A stretch of DNA of 64,000 nucleotides, taken from assembly GCA_028551475.1 (NCBI GenBank), contig CM052361.1:26611491-26675490 (forward strand). Direction: 5' to 3'. Positions within the stretch are counted from its first letter, which is position 1, and the number at the start of each line of letters is the position of its first letter. Positions 11,991 through 22,301 of the stretch are shown in pieces. The translations under genes and the position numbers were made by a program. The notes beneath the pieces are model-generated. The model had not been told where the DNA came from. It did not search any database and worked only from the letters and a program-made list of their open reading frames with translations. The stretch is from Casuarina equisetifolia (lineage: Eukaryota; Streptophyta; Magnoliopsida; Fagales; Casuarinaceae).

Positions 11991-13830
11991 CTCACTATGC
12001 TTTCAATCCATTATGTCCTACTCAAACTTCTCCAAGTCTTGCAATGTAAGGGTTGTGGCTATGCTCATAAGTTTTTCTTCAAAGGGATAACCTCTCATCG
12101 CTTACTTTTGGCATCAGTAAAGGTGATGGATGTCTAAGGCTTGAAGGTTGGAAAGCAAGGGAGGTGCTTATCACCTCTTGCATTTAGAGGTTAAAAGCCA
12201 TATTTATATTGGAGTTTATTGTTATCACTGTTGTGAGTTCTCGTTGTTGCTTGGGGACCGTAACATATAGTTAGTCGCTGATAAGATGGTCTTCGTTTAC
12301 CATTGTCATTCTCTCTGGCTCACTTCCTTTCACTTCTTACTTACTATCTTTTCTTTTCTTTTCTTTTCTTTCTTGCTTGCGTGTTTTTCCAATGGGCTTG
12401 GAAGAAACACGACTCATGCATTACCATAGCATAACACCCTCAATTGATCGCATTAATGCACCATGACCAATGCCACAAGGACCTTCTTGTCCCAAATTAT
12501 TTCTTCGCTGAGCAAGCCCTTGGAGTACAACCTAAAACATGCAATGGATGAAGAGGATGACAATGAAGTGCTTAAACAGTAAGATTTGTCATAAATGTTG
12601 TTGTACAAGCTCCAATCCCTCTTAGGTAAGTTGTTGACGTTGGTGGCAATCTGGTCATGGACTCCATGGTATAGCTCTTTTTTTTCTTTTTTAAACTCTG
12701 TCTTGCTACACTTTCAATCCATCATATCCTACTCAAACTTCTCCAAGTCTTGTAACATAAGGGTCATGGCTGTGCTTACAAGTTTTTCTTTAAGGGGATG
12801 ACACCTCGTCATTCACCTGTGGCATCGGCGTAGGTGATGGATGGTTAGGGCTTGAAGGTTGGCAAGCAAGGGAGGTGCTTATCACCTTTTGTATTTGGAG
12901 GTTATAAGCCATGCTCAAATCAAAGTTTATTGTTATCATCACCATGAGTTCTTGTTATTGCTTAGTGACTGGCATGTATAGTTAGTCACCAATAGGATGG
13001 TCTTCCTTTACCATTGTCTTTCTCTCTAGCTCACTTCCTCTCACTTCTTACTTACTTTTTTTTTTCTTTCTTTCTTGCTTGGTTTTTTCAATGGGCTTGG
13101 AAGAAACCAGCTCATGCATCACCATAGCATAACACCCTTAGCTGATCACACCAATCCATCGCAACCAATGCCACAAGGACTTTCTTGTCCTAAATTATTT
13201 CTTCCCTAAGCAAACGCTTGGAGTACAACCTAAAACATATAATGGATGAAGAGGATGATGATGAAGTGTTTAAATGGTAAGGTTTGTCATAAATGTTGTT
13301 GTACATGCTCTAGTCCTTCTCGGGAAAGTTGTTGATGTTAGAAGGAAGTATCTGGTCATGGACTCCATGGTATAACTCTTCTTTTTCTTTTCTGAACTAT
13401 GTCTTGCTACACTTTCAATCCATCACATCCTACTCGAACTTCTCCAAGTCTTGTAACATAAGGGTCATGGCTATGCTTACAAGCTTTTCTTAAAGAGGAT
13501 GGCACCTCGTTGTTCGCTTGTGGCATTAGCAGGGTTGATGGACGACTAAGGCTTGAAGGTCAAAAAGTAAGGGATGCGCTCATCACCTCTTGCATTTGGA
13601 GGTTATAAGGCACCTTCTAATTAGAGTCTACTGTTATCGCCGCCAATGGTTCTCATTGTTGCTTAGTGATCACTGCATATAGTTAGTCACTGATGGGATG
13701 GTTTTCCTTTACCATTATCTTTCTCTCTGGCTTACTTCTTCTCACTTCTTTCTTTCTTACTTTCTTTACTTTTCTTTTCTTTCTTGTTTGTTTTTCCAAC
13801 AGGCTTGGAAGAAGCAAAACTCATGCATTT

Positions 13831-14275
13831 GTTATAGGAGGCATGAAGCGCTGCTTTAGCACTTTTTTTTTTTTTTAAGAATCATAATTTTTTTTAAAAA
13901 AAAAAGGAAAAAGAGAAAAAAGAAAAGAAAATAAACATGAAACTATTATGAAACTGTGAAACTAAAGATTTTTCTAAACTAAATAGCCTACGAGGAAGTT
14001 TAACTCATGTAGCACTGCTCGCTTAATTGCCTTGCGAACATCCTCCTCCTTGTGTAGTACAAGTTATATTTGGGAACTATTAAATCGGCAATGGTAAGGA
14101 AAATAGACAAACCAACTAATAATGTAGATTCGGGAATTTAGCAATGTGGTTTTGTTGGTACAACAATGAGTAGGGGACCGTGGGGGTGATGAAGCTTCCT
14201 ATCTCCTTCTACTTGTGTTGTAAAATGTCTATAGAGCCCACAAGACTTTTAGTAGGAATAGTGTAACGTGGTGCA
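13831..14275 (-). repeat. Array flank, one arm of an inverted duplication with 33636-34030
   Basis: Reverse-complemented, this stretch aligns with 33636-34030: the GCACCA edge, the ACAAGTAGGAGA..GAAGCTTCATCACCCCC block, the TGAGGAGGAGGATG block and the low-complexity TTTTCTTTTCTTTTTTC stretch all correspond. It joins the last RBR unit of the array to a UGT fragment on the other side, exactly as at 33.6 kb, so the junction predates the duplication. I see no reading frame. Confidence 0.7.
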
Positions 14276-14455
14276 CCAACAACCAAAGCACAAATAAACC
14301 CATATCACCACAACGATCTTTTAACTGAGAAGCCTATTCTCAAGCCACCCACATGAAGCAAACCCCACCACTTCGTAGCACTACAACAAGTTCATCCATT
14401 TGGGCATTTGACAGCGCAACAAAACTCCCCAGAGCAATATTTTAGTTGATAGAAG
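14276..14455 (-). pseudogene. Inverted UGT exon 2 fragment
   Basis: On the minus strand this is UGT exon 2 from the GSF region (SSAQMDEF equivalent) through the VAREEA and CGDMGL equivalents, matching copy C at about 30595-30745 with indels. It stops at the GTGCATTGG point, just before the bases coding WCDQ, and there joins the TTGTTGGTGCACC flank of the RBR block. The other end fades at about 14455 into a short tandem repeat. It is a broken remnant with no sugar-donor box. Confidence 0.7.
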
Positions 14456-14800
14456 CAAGAAATAAGCTAGACTGTGGGGCATTATGCTTAGAGCGGGGTA
14501 AACTTCTTGCCGAGCAAAAATATATTATAGAGCCCAACTTGTGTCGGCACTAGGTACAATCAAGCCCCAAGTCTTTCTTTTTTTTTGGTAGGTACGAGGT
14601 CTCAAAAAGGATCTTATCTGTCTAGAAAGAGATAATAGAATGCATGTGATAGAAGCAAGCAATTAGTAAGACGTTGGGGCATTATACGTAGATCGTGGGT
14701 ATCGATATGGAGAAAATAAAGACCAACACGAATAATGCACAAAAAAATATTAAAAGGAATTAAGATAAACGATATGGAGAAAATAAAGACCGTGGAACAC
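14456..14800. repeat. Short tandem repeat family (CAAGCCCCAAGTCTTTC units)
   Basis: Units of about 170-200 bp contain CAAGCCCCAAGTCTTTCTTT, GGATCTTATCTGTCTAG and GATAGAAGCAAGCAA. About two units lie here and three more at 27245-27840. At both sites a copia fragment follows a little further right. I see no coding capacity. Confidence 0.6.
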
Positions 14801-15689
14801 TGCCGCTCGAATTGCTCCATTTGAATTCATGATTAGACTTATATTTTCCTCTCCTGTCAAAAACGTGAAATTTAATTGAATCTTGGCAGAGTTTTTCACA
14901 ACCTAAAAATATATTGCTAATATAATATTAAAACTTAGGTTGAATTTGTTCGATCCAATGCAACCTTAAACTTAATATTGCTTAGTGTGTGAGAATCTAT
15001 GTCTAGGACAAAAGTTTTATATTGAGTATGTGATTCTTAATGTAAAACTTAGATAAAGGAAGTATCTCTTCAATTCTTAAACTAGTTTTTGAATTGAATT
15101 TTGAGTCTTTAAACATGTAGTCTTGTTAATATGCTAATTTGTATGGAAATGACACTTCAAGCATCCATCAAATAACAAATAAGAACAAAAACAATACCTC
15201 ATGAAATCGGTTGGTCATATTATCATCATGTTTGTATTGTTCTTGGAAAATTTCTAATGTCCAAGTCACATGAATCATATACGGCACGTTGATCTAATAT
15301 GAATATAACATTCTGATTGAATAGTACTACTTGAGCGATGAAGCAGTAGGCAGCATTAATAGTGAGGACAAGCAACGTAATGATAATGTGGAGGCGTTAA
15401 TCAATGAAATAGACCTAAAATTTTCAATAACAGGTACAGAAGTAACAAATCTGGCTTACAAAATCCACAGGACTCACGGTACTGCAAAAAACCACGTTCG
15501 TTTCCGGTCGCTATAAGCACATGAAGAGCTTTTATACTTGATTCTTATCTGGAATTGTATCACTATGGGAACATTTAGTATGTAATGCAAAAGGTTCATA
15601 TTCACTTCTTTCAAAATGCTTCATTGAAGACATAAGTTGTTTAAGTTTATAAAGTATATTACAAATGTTTTTACCTCCAAGGTGGAACT

Positions 15690-16300
15690 TTTAGATCTAG
15701 TACACACTTTGGTTAACATTTCCTATGATTTGTAATTGATTTACCTTATTTCTAATTCTAGCAAAAATGGTTTTGCTTTTTTTTTTTTTTTCTATTCTAC
15801 TGTTGTTGTATTTCCTTCCTTTTTTATTATTTTTAAAATGTCTACACTTTGTACTGCAGACACTTCCTCCTCATTTTCTACATTTCTTTATTCTTTTTCA
15901 TTTTCATCAAAAATGACATGTATAGACTCCTCAACAATTTGTGTCCACTTGTTATAAACTCTATAAGCCTTAATAGTATAAGAATATCTAGAGAAAATTG
16001 CCTTATCACTTCTAGAATCTAACTTTCCCAAGGAATCATTTCCATTATTCAAAACAAAGCATTTGAAGCCAAGTGGATGAAAATATTAAATATTTAGCTT
16101 ATTTTTGAAAAATAGTTCAAAAGCAATTAATTTTAAAATTGGTCTAATAAACACTCTATTCAAAATGTAACAAGCTATTTATTGCTCCATTCCAAAAAAA
16201 AAAAAAAAAGACAAATTTTTGTCATAAAACATGGTTCTAGTCATTTCTTGTAAAGTTCTATTTTTATTTCTTTTTACCATTCTATTTTGTTGAAGTGTTT
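15690..16300 (-). mobile_element. Ty1/copia integrase-region fragment
   Basis: This aligns with 27850-28440, where the minus strand reads like the C-terminal part of a copia integrase and the following linker. It is shorter and more decayed here. It has several breaks and no LTRs. It precedes UGT copy A in the same way that the second fragment precedes copy C, so it was carried along in a segmental duplication and is older than that event. Confidence 0.6.
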
Positions 16301-17510
16301 TATTTGGCTTGCAACTATCATAATCTTCATCTTGGCCCAAGGACTATTCCTTGGTTGTATACTCCAAAAACATCTATTTTTTACTATGAGTTCATCCATG
16401 ATTACTAGATAAATTTAAAAGTTAAGAGATTTTGTATATGCTTTGTTTATGCGATTTTATTTCAATACTTGACTTTTTGTATACCTAGGTCACCTATAGC
16501 TTACTTGTACATATCTGGTTCTAGGCAATTTTAGCATTATGCATATAAATTTAATAAAAGACACAAGTTAGGAATTGTTAGTACAAACCCTAATTTAGCT
16601 CCTTTACATTTTGAAGTAATTTTTAACTTCAAATTAATAAATAGTTAGTCAAATGCTTTGCAAAGGATTCTTATACAAATATTCCCAAGTATTCACAAAA
16701 ATAAGTAAGCTTTCTCCTCAGTTTGACCCCTTTTTTTAAAAAAACCAAATTGCAGGTGTGTTACCTGAGAGTTCTTTTGGGGTGTTCTATTTGGCTTGCA
16801 ATGAGTGACGTAACCTTCAGAATCTTTCTCCAGGTCCTAGAGCTATTGCTCGGCTATATACTCCAAAAGCATCTATTTTTGACCAAGTAAGAGTTCACCC
16901 ATGATGACCAAATTTATTTAGAAGTCAAGGGATTCCATATGTGCTTTGTTTATAATTTTATTTCATTTCTTGATTTCTGGTATGCCTAGGCTACCTTTAG
17001 CTTACTTATACATACATGGTTCTAAGCAATTTAGCACTATTTATCTAAATTAAATAATACACAAATTAAAAATTGTTAGCACACACCCTTGTTTAGCTCC
17101 TTTATGATTTGGAGTAATTTTTAATGTCAAACTAACAAATAATTAGTCAAATGTTTGTAAAGGATTCTAATACAAATATTTCCAAGTATTTACAAAAATA
17201 AGTAAAAATTCTATTCTTTTTTTTTTCTTTTCAGATTGCATGTAATTACTTAGGAGTTCTTCTCATCCCTTTAAAAGGATGATGCTAAAAAGACTTATTC
17301 CCGCCCAGAAATCTGATTGTTGGAAGTTAGAAAACGTGCGGAGCCATTTGTAGGACAGAGTAGAGGGGAGTTTGATGGCATCGGTATCTCTTAAATTTAG
17401 CAAGAGGAGGATTTGCAAATCGTGACGAAATCGGGTCAGTATCCGCTTTTTGTATAGCGTCGAATTCGCAGCTTCCCCGTCAAGCTTCAAGAAAATGCAT
17501 CAAGAAAACG
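16280..17510. repeat. Duplicated ~500-bp repeat and segmental-duplication flank
   Basis: A unit with GTGTTTTATTTGGCTTGCAA, a GGTTGTATACTCCAAAA block and TAGCTCCTTTA occurs at about 16290-16780 and again at about 16780-17270. One copy lies at 28423-28920. The following 17270-17510 stretch (ending GTATAGCGTCGAATTCGCAG) matches 28920-29125. The whole therefore shares ancestry with the DNA upstream of UGT copy C. A weak minus-strand frame (75 codons, 17263-17490) is unrecognised. Confidence 0.6.
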
Positions 17511-17519
17511 CATAAAACT

Positions 17520-18275
17520 CCTTAGTACGCACAAATGGTTCATATTTCCAAAATATGCATTTTGGAATCAAATACAACTTACCTCTGCGTTAAACGCATC
17601 AAGAGGACTGAAATTGTGCCTTGCACTAGCATGCAGTGTAATTTGCCCGTTGAAAATGCAACGGTGCTAAACATAAAAATACAGCAGTGAGCAGTGCAAT
17701 GCGATTTGTTCACATCATATAATATTTAATTTTTTCCTTTATATGAAAATCAGAAACAACATATTTATCATGGCTCAATTTGTATGTTTATTTTTAGCAT
17801 CTAGGCTCACTAAAGAGTTAGTCTTATCTTATTCTTGAAATACTATAATTCTAGTAAAGAATGACTAATTCATTTTTCTCATAGGGAATGAATATATTTT
17901 TATTTGTACACATAAAAGTAAGGTTTTTAATAGATTTTTCTATTCCTGAATGTTAAACCCTTGAAGAATAGTCAGATAAGAAAATTTTCTTAAAAAGCAG
18001 CGTTATAAACATCTATATGATAAAAATGATTGTTAGAACACAAATATTTTTATGTATGGTATATTATTTAGTAATAAATTTCTAATAAATTTTTATGCAT
18101 GGTTCCTTTAATCTAGATGCAATCATAGAAGGAAGTACAAAAAATTAAAGAAAGAAGAAACTTGAAGATCAAAGTTTTTGTTACATTAACTTTCTTCTTT
18201 CAAATGACATGGGTTAGAACTCCTAGATCATCGAGTTTCCAAGTCCAGAGCTCGTATCTCGAAGTAATAAGAGAA
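17520..18275. other. AT-rich upstream region of UGT copy A; no gene seen
   Basis: Short frames only. Parts of 17530-17640 show repeated GCATCAAGA motifs. Nothing recognisable as a gene or element. Confidence 0.4.
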
Positions 18276-18425
18276 AAACCGAGTATAATAACAATTTATC
18301 TCCCCAACTAGGCAACTTGGATTGCTAACTCGCCTCGGTGAACAAAATAAGTCAACAGTCAAGAGACTCAAGCCAAACCCGATCTAGATATTCATCAAAC
18401 ACATGAACTAGGAATCCTGCTGTCC
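18276..18425 (+). promoter_or_regulatory. Proximal promoter/5' leader of UGT copy A
   Basis: About 150 bp before the ATG is conserved with copies C and D: ACCGAGTATAATAACAATTT, then a CCTCGGT..ACAAAA block, then GAGACTCAAGCCAAACCCGA. GTATAATA at 18283-18290 is a TATA-like site about 140 bp before the start. AGTCAA at 18350-18355 and again at 18357-18362 are two minus-strand TTGACT W-box cores; copies C and D have only the first. The role is inferred from conservation and position. Confidence 0.45.
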
Positions 18426-20675
18426 ATGGATCCCTCCGGCGTTGAACCAACTACCATGCACCACGTAGTGGCCATCTCTTTCCCATCTCTTGGCCACATC
18501 AACGCTATGATGAGCCTCTGCAAGTTACTATCTTCACGAAGGAACAACCTTCTCATCACCTTCGTTGTCACAGAAGAGTGGCTCCAACTCATCAGTTCCC
18601 ATCCGAAGCCGGAGTCTATTAAGTTTGCCTCGATTCCCAACGTTGTCGAGCGAGCAAAAGCTGGGGACTTTGGGGGCTTCAACGAAGCGGTCAAGACCCA
18701 AATGGAAGCTCCCTTTGAATGGATCCTGGATTGGCTTGAGCCGCCGGTCACTCGACTTTTGGGGGACTTTGAGCTTCAGTGGGCAATCGGCGTCGGGACT
18801 CGGAGGAATATTCCGGTGGCAACAACTTGGCCTATGTTAAGACTTTGAGCTATTGACCGCGTGACTGGGCCTTCAAGAGCGTAATCGTTCCACGCCTTGA
18901 GCCCCTTACCTCGCCGACTACCACCTATAGTGTTGAGATCGGCTTAGCAAGGAAAGAAACGGGAATAGCAGAGAATTTCACTAACAGAATCAGAGTTACA
19001 AATTGGATTCAAGCTATCGAGACTACAGTCGATATCCCTATTTAAACTAAACAACTGATTCTTATTTGACGAGTTTACCCCCAGATCCCTTATTCTTTTT
19101 CCAGCTAATCTAACAACTATGCCCCTGGCCGTTTGAACGGCTTCCCAATTACCAGAATCTAGAGTCTTCTTGTACAAGAAGAATCCTTTTCGTTAATCGA
19201 GACTACCCTTCTAGCCACGTCCGCCCCTTAGCAATTAGACTAACTGGTCACATCATCTGTTTAACTCGTAGTTGGTAACAGCCTATGTCGGCCTCTTTTT
19301 TCTCGCTCCTTCATCATTTTTATATATTCACGGAAAAGGAATCCTTATCGGTTCATTATTTAGGTAAGCACGACAAGCTTTTATTTATTTTTCGTTAGTT
19401 TTATGAGTACTAGAATTTCAAATTACATGGGTAGTACTCCTAGCTTCAGTGGTCTTGCAACACTCGAGCAGTGCGCGTAGGGATGCCCCTAGGACCAACT
19501 ATGCTGCGCCTTGTGGTTTGGATTAAGTCCGGACGTTAGGGTTTAGTCTGTGCCATGAGTAGTTGGATTAAGTGGGTGATCTTATATGTCAAATTAACAA
19601 GGATTGTTACTTATATAATTGCCACTAGTCATTCCTTTAAATCAACCTCCATTTGGGGGCCTGGAATACAAACAAATGTAAGTGGAACAACTCCCTGTAT
19701 TCTTTCATGCTTTCCAGTTTTATGCATTCTTGGTCTTTGTACGAAGCCAATATTTTTCAAATGCAAAACATCGAGATAGGTCATGGAGACAAGCAAATTG
19801 ATCACGTACCTGGGGTTACTCCAACACAGCTAGAAGACCTACGAACAGTACTTCGTGAAAACACTACACGAGGCATGGAAATGGTCGTTGAACTCTTTTC
19901 AAGGGTACCTCAGGTGCAATATCTTCTCATTAATACTTTCTATGAACTTGAACCACAATACTTCGACACCTTGGAAGCAATATTCCCTTTCCCTGTACAC
20001 GCTGTTGGCCCTGCCATACGTTACTTGGAAATTACAGATGATTCCTCTAGGACCATAAGTGAGAGTGACCCTGACTATTTAAAATGGTTGGACTTACAAC
20101 CTAAAGACTCTGTATTGTATATCGCTTTTGGAAGTTTCTTTGTACTATCAAGTGCCCAAATCGATGAATTTGCTGCAGCATTGCAAAGTAGTGGAATTCG
20201 ATTCTTGTGGGTGGCTCGAGAAGATGCTTCTCGATTAAAAGATAGCAGAGGTGATACGGGTTTGGTCGTGCATTGGTGTGATCAGTTGAGGGTGTTGTGC
20301 CATCCTTCTATTGGGGGCTTTTGGTCCCACTGCGGGTGGAATTCCACTCTAGAAGCTGTTTACGCAGGCGTTCCAATGATTGCTTTCCCTCTGTTTTGCG
20401 GTCAAGTTCCCCACAGTAGGAAAATTGTGGAAGAATGGAAGAACGGGTGGCCCGTAAAGAGAGCAGACATCGGAAGTGAAATTTTAGTGGGCAGAGAAGC
20501 TATATCTGACCTCGTTAGAAGGTTTATGGATCCTGACAGCAGTGAACGAAACGAAACGAAGAAAAGAGCAACAGATATGGAAAACCTCTGCAGTCGAGCA
20601 ATTACAAATGGTGGATCATCATGGGCTGCCCTTGAGGCATTTATTGGTGACTTTTTGGAAGGCCATGCCACTTGA
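18426..20675 (+). pseudogene. UGT87A-like glycosyltransferase copy A, split by a solo LTR
   Basis: This is a two-exon family 1 UDP-sugar glycosyltransferase of the UGT87 (group J) type, expected to move glucose from UDP-glucose to a small hydrophobic acceptor in the cytosol. Exon 1 starts at 18426 with the catalytic-His motif LGHIN (His24) and LGDFELQW (Asp114). It is interrupted at 18834 by a 446-bp solo LTR and resumes at 19286-19363. The GT-AG intron is 19364-19779. Exon 2 (19780-20675) is open and ends DFLEGHAT. The sugar-donor box runs WCDQLRVLC...HCGWNS...FCGQ; the usual acidic residue before the final Gln (FDQ in copies B, C and D) is Gly here. Reading through from exon 1 ends within a few codons inside the LTR. 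The gene is probably inactive unless the insert is removed from the transcript. The UGT family call is firm; the subfamily is from memory of UGT87A sequences. Confidence 0.85.
18835..19280. mobile_element. Solo LTR inserted in exon 1 of UGT copy A
   Basis: A 446-bp insert absent from copies B, C and D is bounded by TGTTA...TAACA, an inverted terminal repeat of LTR type. It is flanked by a perfect 5-bp target duplication GCCTA at 18830-18834 and 19281-19285. There is no internal region, so it is the product of recombination between the two LTRs of a full element. The intact target duplication suggests a fairly recent insertion. The superfamily cannot be told from the LTR alone. Confidence 0.85.
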
Positions 20676-21440
20676 AAGTCATTTGTAAATGAAGGGTTTC
20701 TTCGTCGTAGTGGAACAAAATGTCCTTCAGTTTCTTACCATTTATGTCCATTAGACTGTCGGTTTTGAAGTTGTATAAGCTTGGCTTGTTTGGTGTGGTT
20801 GCCATATTTACCATCTTTGATGTATTTTAAGTACATGAATCTATTAAGTGATTTAATAAATTTACTAATGAAGTCTGTATAAATACTGATTATAAGATTG
20901 GTTGTGGAAAATCTATTCTGAATGAAATAATAGGAATTACAATTTCATTTTCTTAGTTGATTTTTCAAATTGTGTGCTAATTTTAATATGATATCAAAAC
21001 AATAGTTCATAATTTTGTGCACATCAGTTGAGCTTATTATTTATTTATTTCATCGAAGAATTTCGTCGTTCTTTGTCTATGATTATCCTGAAAATTTCTC
21101 TCCTTTTTTTGTTGTCAATACCTCTCAATTGGTCATTCTTATGTAGTTCAGATTTTCTATATTGTCGACTGGTACGACAACGTAGTCTATTCTCATTTCT
21201 GGTACGGTTTTGGGGTTTGACAAAGTAATCAGCTCCCAAACCAACAGAGGAAGTCCTTTGCAATTTTTTAGTTCGGCGTCGAAATGGTGGAAATTATTTC
21301 GTTGTCATTATGGTCTTCGCCATGGACAGATTGAACCGAAAAGCCACCAGATGGAGTCTTCTTTGCGTCAAAACAAAGAAACTTCTTGTTGTTGTCATCT
21401 CTTCGTCCTTCACAAGTTAAACCGGAGGACTATCAGATGA
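20676..21440 (+). other. 3' flank of UGT copy A, shared with copies B and D
   Basis: The downstream DNA aligns with that of copy B (24036-24650) and copy D (47855-48420). Examples are GAAGGGTTTCTTCGT after the stop, a GATGTATTTTAAGTACA block, and the CCCAAACCAA...GGTGGAAATTATTT stretch. It contains likely 3' UTR sequence. No separate gene is seen. Confidence 0.55.
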
Positions 21441-21445
21441 AGCCC

Positions 21446-22103
21446 TATTGGCTTATTGTATGAGCCCATGTAATGTGGGCTGATATTAATGAGCATAAAC
21501 TAAAATTCCTTACTGTGGCTAGTCAATGTATTTGCTGGTCCAATATGGTTGTACACATAGTGTATACATTTATAAACCCTTATTGCTTATTTGTTATTGT
21601 TAAGTGTGAGCCTTTGTCCATCTTATAGTTTGTGATAAGTTATTTTATTTGTATGAACACATTCCTTAATTGACTAAGTCCCCTCTTTAACTCTCCACAT
21701 CTATGTATTATAACTTGCTACATTGAGAATTTAATGAAGATGGTTATGTTATATTTCACTACTTTTGTTAGTGGCAAAATGCCCTAAAGGTATTTTGCCA
21801 CGTCATTGAGCTTATGCCTATTTAATACACGAAACACACACCGACACTCATGAGGCTCCTTCTCTGCAGTTCACTTTCACCTCCACTCACTTCTCTGTTC
21901 TGTGATAAATTCACGGCATGGCTATCTCATCGAGCCTAGTTTGGAGAGAATAGAGAGGAAGGCTCAAAGCCATCCTTTCTGAAGAAATGGAAAAAGTGGG
22001 TATGTTTTTTAACTACTAATTTTGTTAACCAAAACCCATTTTGCTCTATGATTGATATTTTGATCTTGCAAAATAGCCTTGTTTGAGGCTAGATTTTCTA
22101 ACA
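21446..22103 (+). mobile_element. Solo LTR between UGT copies A and B
   Basis: A 658-bp insert interrupts DNA that is continuous downstream of copy B (24620-24680). It is flanked by the 5-bp target duplication AGCCC at 21441-21445 and 22104-22108. It begins TATTGGCTTATTG (a decayed TG end) and ends TTCTAACA. It aligns in reverse with the LTR at 36075-36530 plus 43286-43520, whose ends are TGTTGG...CCAACA. There is no internal region. It is older than the 36.5-kb element that broke its sister copy. Confidence 0.75.
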
Positions 22104-22301
22104 AGCCCTTCCATTATATTTTCAGTTTATCCACGACAATGGTTCAACAACTCCAACCAATGATTTTGGTAATACTTTTTACTTATATCCACTAGATACA
22201 ACCAGAATCATCCCTTGTCTCAGCGACTAATCCACCTTTCATGGACGAACCGTATGCTACACTAACTTCTAATTCACACCTTTTCTTTTGGCAGGCTGTT
22301 C

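Larger units (their letters stand above)
8187..13830 (-). repeat. Tandem array of eight chimeric RBR-ligase/UGT units
   Basis: Eight direct units of about 680-715 bp are marked by the block GCTGATCACACCAATGCACC, at about 8211, 8894, 9595, 10305, 11014, 11729, 12443 and 13141. Read on the minus strand, each unit runs through four parts. First is a purine-rich 5' leader (GAAAGAAAAGAAAAG). Second is a decayed RBR ligase start (QQRELMSTTTIDSNLNMAYN at 9946-10131). Third is the acidic/serine part (SSSSSIACFKLCSKGLLNE at 11739-11990). Fourth is KKVLVALVMV joined directly to VHWCDQLRVLC, the opening of a UGT sugar-donor box. The UGT-derived stretch is about 36 bp; its commonest form differs from UGT copy A at about 2 positions by eye. 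Every unit has stops or frame changes. This is a satellite-like amplification of a fusion between two gene fragments. Confidence 0.8.

Noticed and set aside
8187-13830. A CRISPR-like array
   Set aside because: Units are ~700 bp, similar along their whole length and made of gene fragments; no short repeats with unique spacers.
13693-13878. Phe/Leu-rich 61-codon + frame as a membrane peptide
   Set aside because: It is the complement of the purine-rich leader of the RBR units; low-complexity only.
18395-18751. Antisense open frames over UGT exon 1 (also at 22274, 29373 and 46049)
   Set aside because: They mirror the codon pattern of the real + strand exon and occur in each copy at the same place.
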